A DNA stretch of 62,277 bases from 2-02-FULL-43-13 sp043813805 (GCA_043813805.1 JBDRKR010000025.1:1-62277), one strand, 5' to 3'; positions 30,923 through 39,307 are shown, numbered from the stretch's first letter. The notes: generated from the sequence alone by a model not told the origin. Numbers and translations: made by a program.

Positions 30923-31417
30923 CTATTTTTTATTCTTAAGCTGCTTTAAAGCTTCAATGGTCGCTCGGGCGTTATTAATTTTATTGCCGCTCTTGCTGAG
31001 AATTTTTGAGGAAATATTTTTTACTCCGGCCAAAGCGCAAACGACTCTGACCGTACCCCCGGCCACCAAACCGCGGCCGGTCCTTTGGGGTCTCAACAAA
31101 ATACGAGCCGAGCCCACCTTAGCAATCACTTCGTGGGGAATGGTTTCGCCGGACATTGGCACTATAATGATATTCTTCTTAGCGAGCCTGGTTGCCTTTT
31201 CTACGGCGAAAGCGACATCGTGTCCTTTAGCTATACCTAAACCAACCTTGCCCATTTTATTTCCGACAATTATTAATGCCCTGAATCTCATTTTCTTACC
31301 GCCGGCCCTGGTGTGCGAAACCCTGGCCAAATCCAAAAGCTTGGACTCGAACTCGTCTTTAATTCGAGTCGGCTCCTGCCTTCTAAATCTTGAGTTTGAT
31401 GGTTCTCTTTGTATCAT
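30923..31417 (-). CDS. rpsE: 30S ribosomal protein S5
   Basis: S5 in the 30S, important for translational fidelity. It has the N-terminal double-stranded-RNA-binding-like block VSHTRAGGKKMRFRALIIVGNKMGKVGLGIAKG and the C-terminal RPQRTGRGLVAGGTVRVV. The length of 164 aa is normal. rplR lies 7 nt upstream and rplO 12 nt downstream. Confidence 0.95.
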   Translation of the reverse strand: MIQREPSNSRFRRQEPTRIKDEFESKLLDLARVSHTRAGGKKMRFRALIIVGNKMGKVGLGIAKGHDVAFAVEKATRLAKKNIIIVPMSGETIPHEVIAKVGSARILLRPQRTGRGLVAGGTVRVVCALAGVKNISSKILSKSGNKINNARATIEALKQLKNKK

Positions 31418-31424
31418 ATTAAAG

Positions 31425-31778
31425 TCAAAATTTTAAACCTCCCTCTCTTGCTCCTTCGGCCACGGCCTTAACCCGACCATGATATTTATAAGGCCCGCGG
31501 TCGAAAATTACTTTTTCAATTTTCTTCTCCAAAGCGGCCTTAGCAACCGTCTTGCCGATTTCTTTAGAAACATCAACTTTGGTCTTTTTGCCTTTTTTAA
31601 GTTTCTCGTCGCTTACCGACAAAATCGTCTTCTTTAAAATATCATCGATCAACTGAACGTAAATGTGTTTATTGGATCGGAAAACGCAAAGGCGAGGCTT
31701 TTTTAAAGAGCCCAAAATTTTAGCCCTGACCCTCCTCTGACGTCTCAATTTTCTTTCTTTGTTCGCTGTTAATGACAT
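31425..31778 (-). CDS. rplR: 50S ribosomal protein L18
   Basis: L18 binds 5S rRNA. Signatures are RLCVFRSNKHIYVQLIDD and the ending FDRGPYKYHGRVKAVAEGAREGGLKF. The length is 117 aa. It lies between rplF and rpsE in the standard spc order, with 7-11 nt spacing and no Shine-Dalgarno site. Confidence 0.95.
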   Translation of the reverse strand: MSLTANKERKLRRQRRVRAKILGSLKKPRLCVFRSNKHIYVQLIDDILKKTILSVSDEKLKKGKKTKVDVSKEIGKTVAKAALEKKIEKVIFDRGPYKYHGRVKAVAEGAREGGLKF

Positions 31779-31789
31779 ATTAGTTTAAA

Positions 31790-32335
31790 TTACGAACCTG
31801 TTGTAGCGGTCGCCGCTCTTTTACCTTCTTTTAATTTAATCTCTTCGCCGAAATACCTGATTCCCTTGCCCTTGTAGGGTTCGGGCGGCCTGACCTTTCT
31901 GATATCAGCCGCTGCTTGTCCGACCAGTCCCTTGTCGGTTCCCTGTACTGTGATAATATTTTTTTCCACTGAAAAAACAATGCCCTGGGGAGGCGACATC
32001 TTGACCGGGTGGGAAAAACCGACGCTCAAAACGAGTGTCTCGCCCTCCATAACGGCCCGGTTGCCGACGCCGATAATTTCCAATTTTTTCTCAAAATTCT
32101 TAACCACCCCCTGGATCATATTGGCTAATAAAGCCCTGGTTAACCCCCAGAAGGCTTTAGCCTCGGGGTTCACGGCAGAAACCGCGACCTTACCGTCTTT
32201 CATTTCAACCTTAATTTCAGGCCGGACTTTTATAGAAAGCTCGCCTTTAGGTCCTTTGACCTGTACTTTTTGGCCGGTGATTTTCACTTCAACGCCAGCC
32301 GGTATTTCAATTGGTTTTTTGCCTATGCGTGACAT
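31790..32335 (-). CDS. rplF: 50S ribosomal protein L6
   Basis: L6 supports the GTPase-associated centre. The start SRIGKKPIEIPAGVEVKI and the C-terminal KVRPPEPYKGKGIRY are the classic L6 blocks. The length is 181 aa. It lies in the spc order between rpsH and rplR. Confidence 0.95.
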   Translation of the reverse strand: MSRIGKKPIEIPAGVEVKITGQKVQVKGPKGELSIKVRPEIKVEMKDGKVAVSAVNPEAKAFWGLTRALLANMIQGVVKNFEKKLEIIGVGNRAVMEGETLVLSVGFSHPVKMSPPQGIVFSVEKNIITVQGTDKGLVGQAAADIRKVRPPEPYKGKGIRYFGEEIKLKEGKRAATATTGS

Positions 32336-32344
32336 ATAAGTATT

Positions 32345-32734
32345 TTACCAAATTTCGCAAATCATCTCCCCTCCCAAGTTCTGCTTTTTGGCTTCAGAAC
32401 CCGTCATTAATCCCTTTGAGGTGGAAATGATGGAAAATCCGTAACCGCCCCTAACCGACTTGATTTTTTGTGCGGCGAGATAAATCCGCTGCCCCGGCCT
32501 AGAAACTCTTTTTATCCCCGAAATAGCCGGAACTTTATTATCATATTTCAAAACGATCTCAAGGGTCTTGTTGGATGCGCCCTTGCCCGTTCTCGCCACC
32601 TTCCCGACAAAACCTCTTCTTTCCAAAAGTTTAGCAATTTCATATTTCAAATTAGAAAAATCCACTTCAATTTGAGGAAGTAAAACGACCTGGGCATTCT
32701 TTATTGAATTGAACATATTATTGATTTGATCCAT
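32345..32734 (-). CDS. rpsH: 30S ribosomal protein S8
   Basis: S8 organises the central domain of 16S rRNA. It contains FNSIKNAQVVLLPQIEVDFSN, then the C-terminal VRGGYGFSIISTSKGLMTGSEAKK, which fits the family consensus. The length is 129 aa. Downstream rplF starts 10 nt later. Upstream, between rpsH and rpsN, lies an imperfect inverted repeat (32751-32788). Confidence 0.95.
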   Translation of the reverse strand: MDQINNMFNSIKNAQVVLLPQIEVDFSNLKYEIAKLLERRGFVGKVARTGKGASNKTLEIVLKYDNKVPAISGIKRVSRPGQRIYLAAQKIKSVRGGYGFSIISTSKGLMTGSEAKKQNLGGEMICEIW

Positions 32735-32750
32735 GTAATTGCAATTTATT

Positions 32751-32788
32751 CTTCGACTGGCTCAGAGTAATCCTGAGCTTACCGAAGG
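32751..32788. repeat. inverted repeat of CTTCGACT...CTCAG type between rpsH and rpsN
   Basis: CTTCG..TGGCTCAG and CTGAGC.TACCGAAG form an imperfect stem around AGTAAT. The unit resembles the widespread CCTTCGACTTCGCTCAGG repeat, one copy of which lies in copA at 51863-51882. Confidence 0.6.
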
Positions 32789-32789
32789 A

Positions 32790-32975
32790 TTACCAACTTG
32801 ATTTTTTAACACCGGGAATTAAAGCTTCATTAGCCATTTCTCTGAAACAGATGCGGCACAATCCGAATTCTCCCATATAGCCCCGAGGCCTGCCGCAACG
32901 AAAACAGCGTCTCACGATCCTTGTTGAAAATTTCGGTTTTCTTTTAGCTTTAGCGATTAAAGATTTCTTTGCCAT
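32790..32975 (-). CDS. rpsN: 30S ribosomal protein S14, zinc (type Z) form
   Basis: 61 aa with two CxxC pairs (RCFRCGRPRGY and CRICFRE), the short zinc-binding S14 form. The C-terminus IPGVKKSSW is canonical. It belongs to the 30S head. It lies between rplE and rpsH, 4 nt after the rplE start region. Confidence 0.95.
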   Translation of the reverse strand: MAKKSLIAKAKRKPKFSTRIVRRCFRCGRPRGYMGEFGLCRICFREMANEALIPGVKKSSW

Positions 32976-32979
32976 GTTA

Positions 32980-33543
32980 TTAAGACTTATTTTTGATAGG
33001 AAAACCCATTAATTTAAGTAATTCCAATCCTTCTTTTTGGTTCTTGGCTGTGGTGACGACCGTAATTTCGAAGCTGAAAATAGCTTTCGTTTTTTCCGGC
33101 GAAATTTCCGGAAAAGCGATGTGCTCTTTAAGAGCCACTGTTAAATTGCCGCTTTGATCGATTGACTTTGGATCAATGCCTTGAAAATCGCGCGATCTGG
33201 GCAAGGCGACATTAATCAGTCTCTCTAAAAAGTCGTACATTCTCTGCCCCCTTAAAGTGCAGCAAGCGCCGATCAGCATGCCTTGCCTGGTTTTGAAGGC
33301 GGCAATCGCTTTTTTAGCTTTGGTCGGCATAACCTTCTGCCCGGCGATCAAAGTCAAATCCCCGACAATCGCGTCAATAATTTTCTTTGGTTCATCGCCG
33401 GTTTTGCCAACGATCAATCTGCCAAACCCGGTATTTAACACCACTTTTTCAATCTTGGGCACAGCCATACTGGATTTATAACCTAATTTCTCCCGCATAA
33501 CGGGAATAACTTCTTTGATAAATTTTTCCTTTAATCTCATCAT
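32980..33543 (-). CDS. rplE: 50S ribosomal protein L5
   Basis: L5 binds 5S rRNA and contacts P-site tRNA. The conserved core includes KVVLNTGFGRL, the GQKVMPTKAKKAIAAFKTRQGMLIG block and LPRSRDFQGIDPKSIDQSGN. I start at 33543 (MMRLKEKFIKEVIP); a TTG-initiated frame to 33561 is less likely. The length is about 187 aa. Upstream lies a small hairpin before rplX's stop. Confidence 0.95.
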   Translation of the reverse strand: MMRLKEKFIKEVIPVMREKLGYKSSMAVPKIEKVVLNTGFGRLIVGKTGDEPKKIIDAIVGDLTLIAGQKVMPTKAKKAIAAFKTRQGMLIGACCTLRGQRMYDFLERLINVALPRSRDFQGIDPKSIDQSGNLTVALKEHIAFPEISPEKTKAIFSFEITVVTTAKNQKEGLELLKLMGFPIKNKS

Positions 33544-33583
33544 GTTAGTTTGAAAAACCAAGGTTCTCGTGAAAACGAGGTTC

Positions 33584-33889
33584 TTAAATTTCTGATTGGC
33601 ATTTTTTACAAATGCGATATTTCTTTTTATCTAAAATCTTATAACCGACCCTGGTGGGTTTCGAGCATTTCGGACAAATTAAAACGGCGTTAGCGACCGA
33701 AAAAGCGGCCGGCACATGCACCAATTGTCCCTTTTCGCCGGATTTTTTGGGCTTCATGTTCTTTTTCCTCACACTGACGCCCTCAACGACAATCTTGCTT
33801 TCTTGAGAAAAAACATCTAAAACCTTGCCCTTTTTGCCGCGATCCTTGCCCGATATTATTAAAACCTGGTCGTTTTTGTGTATTTTCAT
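33584..33889 (-). CDS. rplX: 50S ribosomal protein L24
   Basis: L24 helps start 50S assembly. It begins MKIHKNDQVLIISGKDRGKKG (KOW motif), my chosen start at 33889, which also avoids overlap with rplN; a longer frame reaches 33931. The C-terminus has two CxxC pairs (CPKC and CKKC), a zinc form found in several phyla. The length is 101 aa. Confidence 0.94.
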   Translation of the reverse strand: MKIHKNDQVLIISGKDRGKKGKVLDVFSQESKIVVEGVSVRKKNMKPKKSGEKGQLVHVPAAFSVANAVLICPKCSKPTRVGYKILDKKKYRICKKCQSEI

Positions 33890-33893
33890 ATAA

Positions 33894-34265
33894 TTACACC
33901 AATTCTTCGGCCATGCCGGCGATTTTATCAAAACCCCTTTCCTTTAATTCCTTGGCAATCGGCCCGAAAAGCCTGCCTCCCTTGGGCTCTTTCGTTTTCG
34001 CATCCAGAATAACACAGGCGTTATCGTCAAAACGGATATAAACGCCGCTGGACCTGCGGAAAGCCTTCCTCTGTCTGACCACGACCGCTCTTACCACTTC
34101 GTGCTTTTTAACGATCTTGCGCGGTTCGGCTTTTTTGACGACGCCTACAAAAATATCGCCCAGCTGCGCGTAGCGATGCTTGCTTCCTCCTAAGACTATA
34201 AAAGCCTGGACGATTTTCGCCCCGGAATTATCCGCCACTTTTAACATGGTTCTTAATTGAATCAT
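33894..34265 (-). CDS. rplN: 50S ribosomal protein L14
   Basis: L14 at the subunit interface. The start MIQLRTMLKVADNSGAK, then VVRQRKAFRRSSGVYIRFDDNACVIL and GRLFGPIAKELKERGF match the family. The length of 123 aa is exact. rplX follows 4 nt later. Confidence 0.96.
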   Translation of the reverse strand: MIQLRTMLKVADNSGAKIVQAFIVLGGSKHRYAQLGDIFVGVVKKAEPRKIVKKHEVVRAVVVRQRKAFRRSSGVYIRFDDNACVILDAKTKEPKGGRLFGPIAKELKERGFDKIAGMAEELV

Positions 34266-34274
34266 AAACTAAAA

Positions 34275-34508
34275 CTAAACCTTTTTTAAAACTATCCATC
34301 TTTTATCCTTGCTCATGGGACGGCACTCTTCAATCATTACCCGATCGCCAATCGAATAATCCCCGCTTTCTGTGTGAGCTTTGTATTTCTTGTGCATCTT
34401 GTAAGTCCTCAGATATTTCGGGTGGTGCTTGATGCTTTCCACTTGGACGACCACGGTCTTTTGCATTTTATTGGAAGTGATAAAGCCGGTAAGTTGTTTC
34501 TTTGGCAT
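34275..34508 (-). CDS. rpsQ: 30S ribosomal protein S17
   Basis: S17, an OB-fold protein that nucleates 16S assembly. The family segments TGFITSNKMQKTVVVQV and IGDRVMIEECRPMSKDKRW are present. The length is 77 aa. It lies between rpmC and rplN. Confidence 0.95.
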   Translation of the reverse strand: MPKKQLTGFITSNKMQKTVVVQVESIKHHPKYLRTYKMHKKYKAHTESGDYSIGDRVMIEECRPMSKDKRWIVLKKV

Positions 34509-34516
34509 AATTTTAA

Positions 34517-34696
34517 TTAATGCAATAGGGTTAGAACCCTGGCAATTTCTTTTTTTAATTCCCTGATCTCTCTGACATTTTTTACCTTACCCGAAGCCAA
34601 ATCAAACCTCAATCTCCTTAAATGCTCCCTTCTTTCCAATAACATACTTTCTAACTCTTTTTTCGTTTTTTGTCTAATCTCACTGAACTTGTTCAT
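34517..34696 (-). CDS. rpmC: 50S ribosomal protein L29 (59 aa)
   Basis: Short helical protein that begins MNKFSEIRQKTKKELESMLL and ends VREIRELKKEIARVLTLLH. It is the standard long helix hairpin of L29, which sits at the exit tunnel and contacts trigger factor and SRP. It lies in the canonical slot between rplP and rpsQ. It is short, so it is easily missed. Confidence 0.9.
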   Translation of the reverse strand: MNKFSEIRQKTKKELESMLLERREHLRRLRFDLASGKVKNVREIRELKKEIARVLTLLH

Positions 34697-34754
34697 ATTA
34701 TCTGATTTTCATATTAATTTAATTTATTAAATCAAGGTCCTGCGAAGCAGATTC

Positions 34755-35174
34755 TTATTTGGTATGTCTCACAATAAATTTGGTCTTCAACGACAATTTT
34801 TTACCCGCTTTTGTAAAAGCTTCTTTAGCTAATTCCTCTTTAATGCCCTCCAGCTCAAAAATAATCCGGCCGGGCTTTACCGAGAAAACATAATGATCGA
34901 CGCCTCCCTTTCCGCCGCCCATAGGAACTTCCGTTCCCTTCTTGGTAACGGGTTTGTCGGGAAAAATCCTCACCCAGAGCTTTCCTCCTTTCTTCAGATA
35001 TCTGATAATGGAACGCCGCGCGGCTTCAATCTGACGAGCCGTTATCCATTGGGACTCTTGAGCTTTCAAACCGAAACTGCCGAAATTCAACTCCGTGCCT
35101 CGGAAATCCATCCCCAGGTGCCTTCGACGGCCCTTGTGCCATTTTCGATGTTTTACTTTTTTCGGCATTAACAT
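34755..35174 (-). CDS. rplP: 50S ribosomal protein L16
   Basis: L16 shapes the A-site tRNA corridor. The start MLMPKKVKHRKWHKGRRRH, then FGLKAQESQWITARQIEAARRSI and GKGGVDHYVFSVKPGRIIFE are family blocks. The length is 139 aa. A 60-nt spacer to rpsC contains a motif that recurs before rpsG (45132-45173). Confidence 0.95.
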   Translation of the reverse strand: MLMPKKVKHRKWHKGRRRHLGMDFRGTELNFGSFGLKAQESQWITARQIEAARRSIIRYLKKGGKLWVRIFPDKPVTKKGTEVPMGGGKGGVDHYVFSVKPGRIIFELEGIKEELAKEAFTKAGKKLSLKTKFIVRHTK

Positions 35175-35235
35175 ATTAATTCAAGATTTTATATTTATTC
35201 ATCAGCGAATCAACGTTCTCGCGATAGCGAATTTT

Positions 35236-35874
35236 TTAGTCAAACTTTTCTCCTTTATAAATCCAGACCTTGATACCGATAATGCCGTAAGTGCATAAAG
35301 CTTCGGTCAAGGCGTAGTCAATTATCGCTCTGAAAGTTTGCAGAGGCAGTCTCCCCTTTCTGAGCCATTCACGTCTTGCAATCTCATTGCCTCCCAACCT
35401 GCCCGACATTTCGATTTTCGCTCCCTTCACGTCTTTGCTGGCCATAATTTTTTCCATAGCCTGTTTCATAACCCGGCGGTGAGGCATTCTTTTTTCAATT
35501 TGCTGAGCAACCCACTGGCCGGACAAAGGAGCCGAAGCCCAAACGTTCTTGATTTCCCGGATTTCAATCCGTAATTCTTTTTTTTCTTTACCTAAAACTT
35601 TCTCGATTTCTTTTTTTAAATCTTCCGCGCCCTTGCCGCCCCGGCCGATTATCAATCCGGGTCTCGCACTGTTAACGATCACGTTGGTTTTGCCGGCGAA
35701 TCTCTCTATTTCAATTGATTCAATTGAACACTCTTTCAGCTTCTTTTTAAGAAACGTTCTAATCTTAAAATCTTCCTCCAAAAGCTGAGGAATGTTTTTT
35801 TTGCTTAACCAGCGCGACATCCAGTCTGCTGAATCTCTTACTCTAAACGCTTTTGGGTGAACTTTATGAGTCAT
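35236..35874 (-). CDS. rpsC: 30S ribosomal protein S3
   Basis: S3 lines the mRNA entry channel. It has the KH domain (NSARPGLIIGRGGKGAEDL) and C-terminal MPHRRVMKQAMEKIM...GRLGGNEIARREW. The length is 212 aa. It overlaps rplV by 4 nt (ATGA). Confidence 0.95.
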   Translation of the reverse strand: MTHKVHPKAFRVRDSADWMSRWLSKKNIPQLLEEDFKIRTFLKKKLKECSIESIEIERFAGKTNVIVNSARPGLIIGRGGKGAEDLKKEIEKVLGKEKKELRIEIREIKNVWASAPLSGQWVAQQIEKRMPHRRVMKQAMEKIMASKDVKGAKIEMSGRLGGNEIARREWLRKGRLPLQTFRAIIDYALTEALCTYGIIGIKVWIYKGEKFD

Positions 35875-36212
35875 ATTTTTTTCTCGTTTGAAAGAACGAG
35901 GATAATTTGAGATGTTTTCTTTTGGATTTCAAACCCCTGGCCTTTTGCCCGGGGACGCATTCTTTTATATTTCGGACCGTCATTAACTTCAATTTTCTCC
36001 ACAAAAAGCTTGGCAGGATCTAATTTTAAGTTATTCTTCGCGTTGGCCACGGCCGAATTCAAAAGCTTCAAAATGGGCTTAGCAGCTTTTTTAGTGGTAA
36101 AACTTAAAATAGCGGCGGCTTGCGCTTGGGACTTGCCGCGAATCATGTCGGCTACCAATCTCACCTTTCTTGCTGATATTCTTAATTTGCTTAATTTAGC
36201 TTTGACAATCAT
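35871..36212 (-). CDS. rplV: 50S ribosomal protein L22
   Basis: L22 lines the exit tunnel and carries the macrolide-contact loop. Signatures are LRISARKVRLVADMIRGKS and the beta-hairpin DGPKYKRMRPRAKGQGFEIQKKTSQI. The length is 113 aa. It overlaps rpsC by 4 nt. Confidence 0.95.
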   Translation of the reverse strand: MIVKAKLSKLRISARKVRLVADMIRGKSQAQAAAILSFTTKKAAKPILKLLNSAVANAKNNLKLDPAKLFVEKIEVNDGPKYKRMRPRAKGQGFEIQKKTSQIILVLSNEKKI

Positions 36213-36228
36213 AGTGAAAAATCAAGGT

Positions 36229-36570
36229 TTATTTCTTCTTTGGCACTGCTACCGGCGCCGGGGCTGATTTAACCGCTTCTTTTTCAGTAGCAGTCGCTTC
36301 CAAATCGCGCTGCATCCTGCCGCCGTGCCTGCCGAATTTAGTCGTCGGAGAGAATTCGCCAAGCTTATGGCCCACCATATCTTCTGTCACGAAAACCGGC
36401 ACGTGCTCTTTGCCGTTGTGCACCCCAAAGGTAAATCCCACCATTTCCGGGCTGATAGCACAGGACCTTGACCAAGTTTTGATGATGGACTTCGTCCCCT
36501 GTTTCAAATCTTTCAACTTCTTCAGCACCCGAATGTCAATATATGGACCTTTTTTAAGACTTCTTGCCAT
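36229..36570 (-). CDS. rpsS: 30S ribosomal protein S19 with C-terminal tail
   Basis: S19 at the 30S head near the A-site finger. The core MARSLKKGPYIDIRVLKKL ... FGVHNGKEHVPVFVTEDMVGHKLGEFSPT is intact. A charged 25-residue C-terminal tail (ATATEKEAVKSAPAP...KKK) extends beyond the family end. The start overlaps the rplB end by 17 nt. Confidence 0.94.
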   Translation of the reverse strand: MARSLKKGPYIDIRVLKKLKDLKQGTKSIIKTWSRSCAISPEMVGFTFGVHNGKEHVPVFVTEDMVGHKLGEFSPTTKFGRHGGRMQRDLEATATEKEAVKSAPAPVAVPKKK

Positions 36571-37366
36571 GTTTTTGTCTTCTTTGAATTATATATTTAT
36601 TCGTCCAACTTCTTTTTCTGGTCTTGACGCCACGGGCGGGTTTTCCCCAAGGGGTCTTGGGGGTAGCCATACCGATCGGCGTTTTACCGTTACCGCCTCC
36701 GTGAGGATGGTCGCACGGATTCATCGCTGAACCCCTGACATGGGGTCTTTTGCCCCGATAACGCGAAGCTCCCGCTTTCCCTAATTTAATATAAATATGC
36801 TCGCCTCTTGAAAGGGCCCCCACCGAAGCGAAACAATCTCCTAGAATCTGCCTGATTTCACTGGACGGCATTTTCAAATGAGTATACTTCCCCTCTTGAG
36901 CTAAAACTTGAGCCGATGTTCCGGCCCCCCTGACCATCTTGCCGCCTCGGTTAGGAGTAACCTCAATATTATAAACCTGCGCGCCTACCGAAATATTTTT
37001 CAAACGCATGCGATTGCCGGGCAAAAGCTCTGTTTTTTCTTCGCAAATAACGCTGTCGCCCACTTTCAATCCCTGAGGAGCGAGCACATATCGCTTTTCT
37101 TTGTCGTTATGTTCCAAAAGAGCGATAAAAGAAGTGCGATAAGGATCGTATTCAAAAGCCAAGACTTTGGCCGGCATACCCAATTTATCCTGACTAAAAT
37201 CAATCATACGGTAAGTTTTTTTGACTCCGCCGCCTCGGTGGCGCGAAGTAATGCGACCAGAGTTTCCTCGGCCGCTGCTCCTAACCCAGTTCAAAAGCAA
37301 CCCCTTTTCCGGCGCCTTCTTCGACAATAAACTGAAGTCTTCTTTTGTGGTATTTTTCTTTAACAT
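36554..37366 (-). CDS. rplB: 50S ribosomal protein L2
   Basis: L2 is needed for subunit joining and peptidyl transfer. The core SGRGNSGRITSRHRGGGVKKTYRMIDF and the C-terminal CDHPHGGGNGKTPIGMATPKTPWGKPARG carry the conserved histidine near the peptidyl-transferase centre. The length is 270 aa. It lies between rplW and rpsS. Confidence 0.95.
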   Translation of the reverse strand: MLKKNTTKEDFSLLSKKAPEKGLLLNWVRSSGRGNSGRITSRHRGGGVKKTYRMIDFSQDKLGMPAKVLAFEYDPYRTSFIALLEHNDKEKRYVLAPQGLKVGDSVICEEKTELLPGNRMRLKNISVGAQVYNIEVTPNRGGKMVRGAGTSAQVLAQEGKYTHLKMPSSEIRQILGDCFASVGALSRGEHIYIKLGKAGASRYRGKRPHVRGSAMNPCDHPHGGGNGKTPIGMATPKTPWGKPARGVKTRKRSWTNKYIIQRRQKHGKKS

Positions 37367-37392
37367 GGATTCTTACCTCGGAATCTTACCCC

Positions 37393-37824
37393 TTACCGTG
37401 GTAAGATTTCTATCTGCTGACCTTGGGCCAACTTGACGATAGCTTTTTTATAAGCTTTGCGCCAGCCCTCAATCCTACCCAGCCTTCTTTTTTTGGGATG
37501 AATATTGATTATCTTTATAGACACCACTTTTACTCCATAAACATCTTCGACAGCTTTCTTGATTTCCGGCTTATTGGCTCTTTCATAAACATTAAAAATA
37601 TACTGGCCAATCTTGGCAAAGTCCGTGGCTTTTTCAGTCACGTGCGGCCACTTCAAAATACGACAGGCTGTTTCTGAATCTTTCTTTGGGGTTTGAGGAA
37701 CAGCTGCAACCTCTTTCTTGGCTTCTTTTTTCACCTCCTTTGAAGCGGCTTTCCTAACCACCTTTCTTGGAGCAACTTTCTTTTCTCCCTTTTTCTTATT
37801 TTTAAAAATATTAAATAAGGCCAT
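37393..37824 (-). CDS. rplW: 50S ribosomal protein L23 with basic N-terminal extension
   Basis: L23 lies at the exit-tunnel rim and docks trigger factor. The conserved domain begins near residue 55 (RILKWPHVTEKATDF) and ends KKAIVKLAQGQQIEILPR. About 50 residues of lysine/alanine-rich sequence precede it (FKNKKKGEKKVAPRKVV...), longer than in E. coli. The extension may contact rRNA or neighbouring proteins. Confidence 0.94.
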   Translation of the reverse strand: MALFNIFKNKKKGEKKVAPRKVVRKAASKEVKKEAKKEVAAVPQTPKKDSETACRILKWPHVTEKATDFAKIGQYIFNVYERANKPEIKKAVEDVYGVKVVSIKIINIHPKKRRLGRIEGWRKAYKKAIVKLAQGQQIEILPR

Positions 37825-37831
37825 ATTATTC

Positions 37832-38464
37832 TTATTCTTTAACGACCATATCTTTTAAAACCTTAATCGACTCTTTCGGCATGATTAAATATTTAAAACT
37901 AAGCAAATCCAGGGCATTTAAGTCCTTGACCTGACTCGGCTTCGCATTTTCAAGATTTCTTGACGCTAAAATAAGATCTTTGTCCATGCCGGGCAAAACA
38001 ATCAAGACGCTTTCGTTCTTGCAGGGAAGTTTTTGAAGAAGCCCGGCGATAATTTTTGTTTTAATTTTTTCCAGCTTAAGCGTTTCCAAAACTACCAAAA
38101 AGTTACCTTTAGCCTTGGCCGACAAAACCATCAATAAGGCCGCCCGCTTCATTTTCCGATTGATCTTTTTCTTGAAATCTCTGTCTTTGGTCGGACCGAA
38201 GGCAATCCCGCCATGTCTCCAAATCGGGGACCTCGTAGATCCATGTCTGGCACGGCCTGTACCCTTCTGCCTCCAGGGTTTTTTACCGCCACCCGAAACC
38301 TGACCCCTGCCCTTGGTGTGGGCAGAAACCTGCCGGCGATTGGACGTCTGTGAGACAACGACCTGATGAATCAATTCTTGATTAACAGTCAAACCGAAAA
38401 TTTCCTTAGGCAGTAAGGTCTGGCTGACTTCTTTTCCTTCTTGATCGTAAACAGCTGCTTTCAT
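37832..38464 (-). CDS. rplD: 50S ribosomal protein L4
   Basis: L4 has an exit-tunnel loop and is the autoregulator of S10 operons in gammaproteobacteria. Signatures are SNRRQVSAHTKGRGQVSGGGKKPWRQKGTGRARHGS and the C-terminal helices. The length is 210 aa. It lies between rplC and rplW. Confidence 0.95.
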   Translation of the reverse strand: MKAAVYDQEGKEVSQTLLPKEIFGLTVNQELIHQVVVSQTSNRRQVSAHTKGRGQVSGGGKKPWRQKGTGRARHGSTRSPIWRHGGIAFGPTKDRDFKKKINRKMKRAALLMVLSAKAKGNFLVVLETLKLEKIKTKIIAGLLQKLPCKNESVLIVLPGMDKDLILASRNLENAKPSQVKDLNALDLLSFKYLIMPKESIKVLKDMVVKE

Positions 38465-38473
38465 ATAAATAAA

Positions 38474-39085
38474 TTAAGCTCTGATTTCCACTAAGGTCCC
38501 GGGATGACCCGGCACAGCTCCCCGTATGGCCAATAAATTATTTTCCTTATCAACCTTTATTACCTGCAAATTTTTAACAGTAGTTCTTTCACCGCCCATG
38601 CGTCCCGGCATTTTTTTACCCTTCCAAACTCTTTGTAAACCGGTAGAGCCGATGGAACCAACAGTGCGCGCTTCGTGCTTAACACCGTGAGTGGCCTTCT
38701 TGCCGTGAAAACCCCAGCGCCTCACGGCGCCCTGAAATCCTTTGCCTTTTGAAACCCCGGCCACTTTAACAATATCCCCTTCTTGAAAAATACTCACATC
38801 AATCTTATCGCCCACGTTTCCGCTCAAAGCGGACGCTCTGTCGGCTGACGGATTTCGAAATTCGCGGATAAAACGGAAAGGCTTGTTCTGCATCGGTTTT
38901 TTAATTTTCTTTTTCTTTTCGATCTCTTTAAAGCCGATCTGCAAAGATTCGTAACCATCGGATTTTTTATTTTTCACTTGAGTAATTTGACAAGGTCCCG
39001 CTTCAATCAAAGTCAAAGGCACAACGTTGCCGTCTTTGTCAAAAATCTGCGACATGCCTAATTTTAAACCTAGTATAAACTTCAT
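38474..39085 (-). CDS. rplC: 50S ribosomal protein L3
   Basis: L3 nucleates 50S assembly. It starts MKFILGLKLGMSQIFDKDGNVVPLTLIEAGP and carries the central loop KGFQGAVRRWGFHGKKATHGVKH near the peptidyl-transferase centre. The length is 203 aa. It is the first gene of the rplC-to-secY block, with its own promoter (39186-39214), because rpsJ was separated from it by the dinD module. Confidence 0.95.
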   Translation of the reverse strand: MKFILGLKLGMSQIFDKDGNVVPLTLIEAGPCQITQVKNKKSDGYESLQIGFKEIEKKKKIKKPMQNKPFRFIREFRNPSADRASALSGNVGDKIDVSIFQEGDIVKVAGVSKGKGFQGAVRRWGFHGKKATHGVKHEARTVGSIGSTGLQRVWKGKKMPGRMGGERTTVKNLQVIKVDKENNLLAIRGAVPGHPGTLVEIRA

Positions 39086-39099
39086 TTTATCAATAAAAG

Positions 39100-39117
39100 A
39101 CGGGGCACTAACCCCGT
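39100..39117 (-). promoter_or_regulatory. leader hairpin before rplC
   Basis: ACGGGG and CCCCGT pair around a 6-nt loop. The hairpin ends 14 nt before the rplC ATG and is followed by TCTTTTATT on the minus strand, so it could be an attenuator or an L4-type target (inference). Confidence 0.55.
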
Positions 39118-39185
39118 GAATTACATTCGGTTAGTACTTATGCTATGCGGCAAGATGCTGCACAGACAGTATACTTATACAGCCA

Positions 39186-39214
39186 CTATATACCAAGCCC
39201 GTTTAACTGTCAAT
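39186..39214 (-). promoter_or_regulatory. promoter of the rplC (S10-type) operon
   Basis: On the minus strand TTGACA (39209-39214), 17 nt, TATAGT (39186-39191). The leader is about 94 nt and includes the hairpin 39100-39117. Confidence 0.85.
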
Positions 39215-39227
39215 ATATCAAATAAAG

Positions 39228-39270
39228 GATTTACGAAATCCACTCTAATTTGAGAGGATTTCGTAAATCC
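39228..39270. repeat. paired GGATTTACGAAATC palindromes
   Basis: GGATTTACGAAATC (39228-39241) and its reverse complement (39257-39270) flank a 15-nt spacer that itself has CTC/GAG complementarity. Similar elements lie at 40542-40560 and 42517-42558. Confidence 0.8.
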
Positions 39271-39286
39271 CAAATATCCGACGTAC

Positions 39287-39307
39287 AATCGATGTCGGAC
39301 ATCCATT
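39287..39307. repeat. covarying member of the transposase-linked palindrome family
   Basis: Left arm AATCGATGTC, central G, right arm GACATCCATT. Compared with the copy at 12606 it has T for C in the left arm and the matching A for G in the right arm, so pairing is preserved. Confidence 0.9.
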
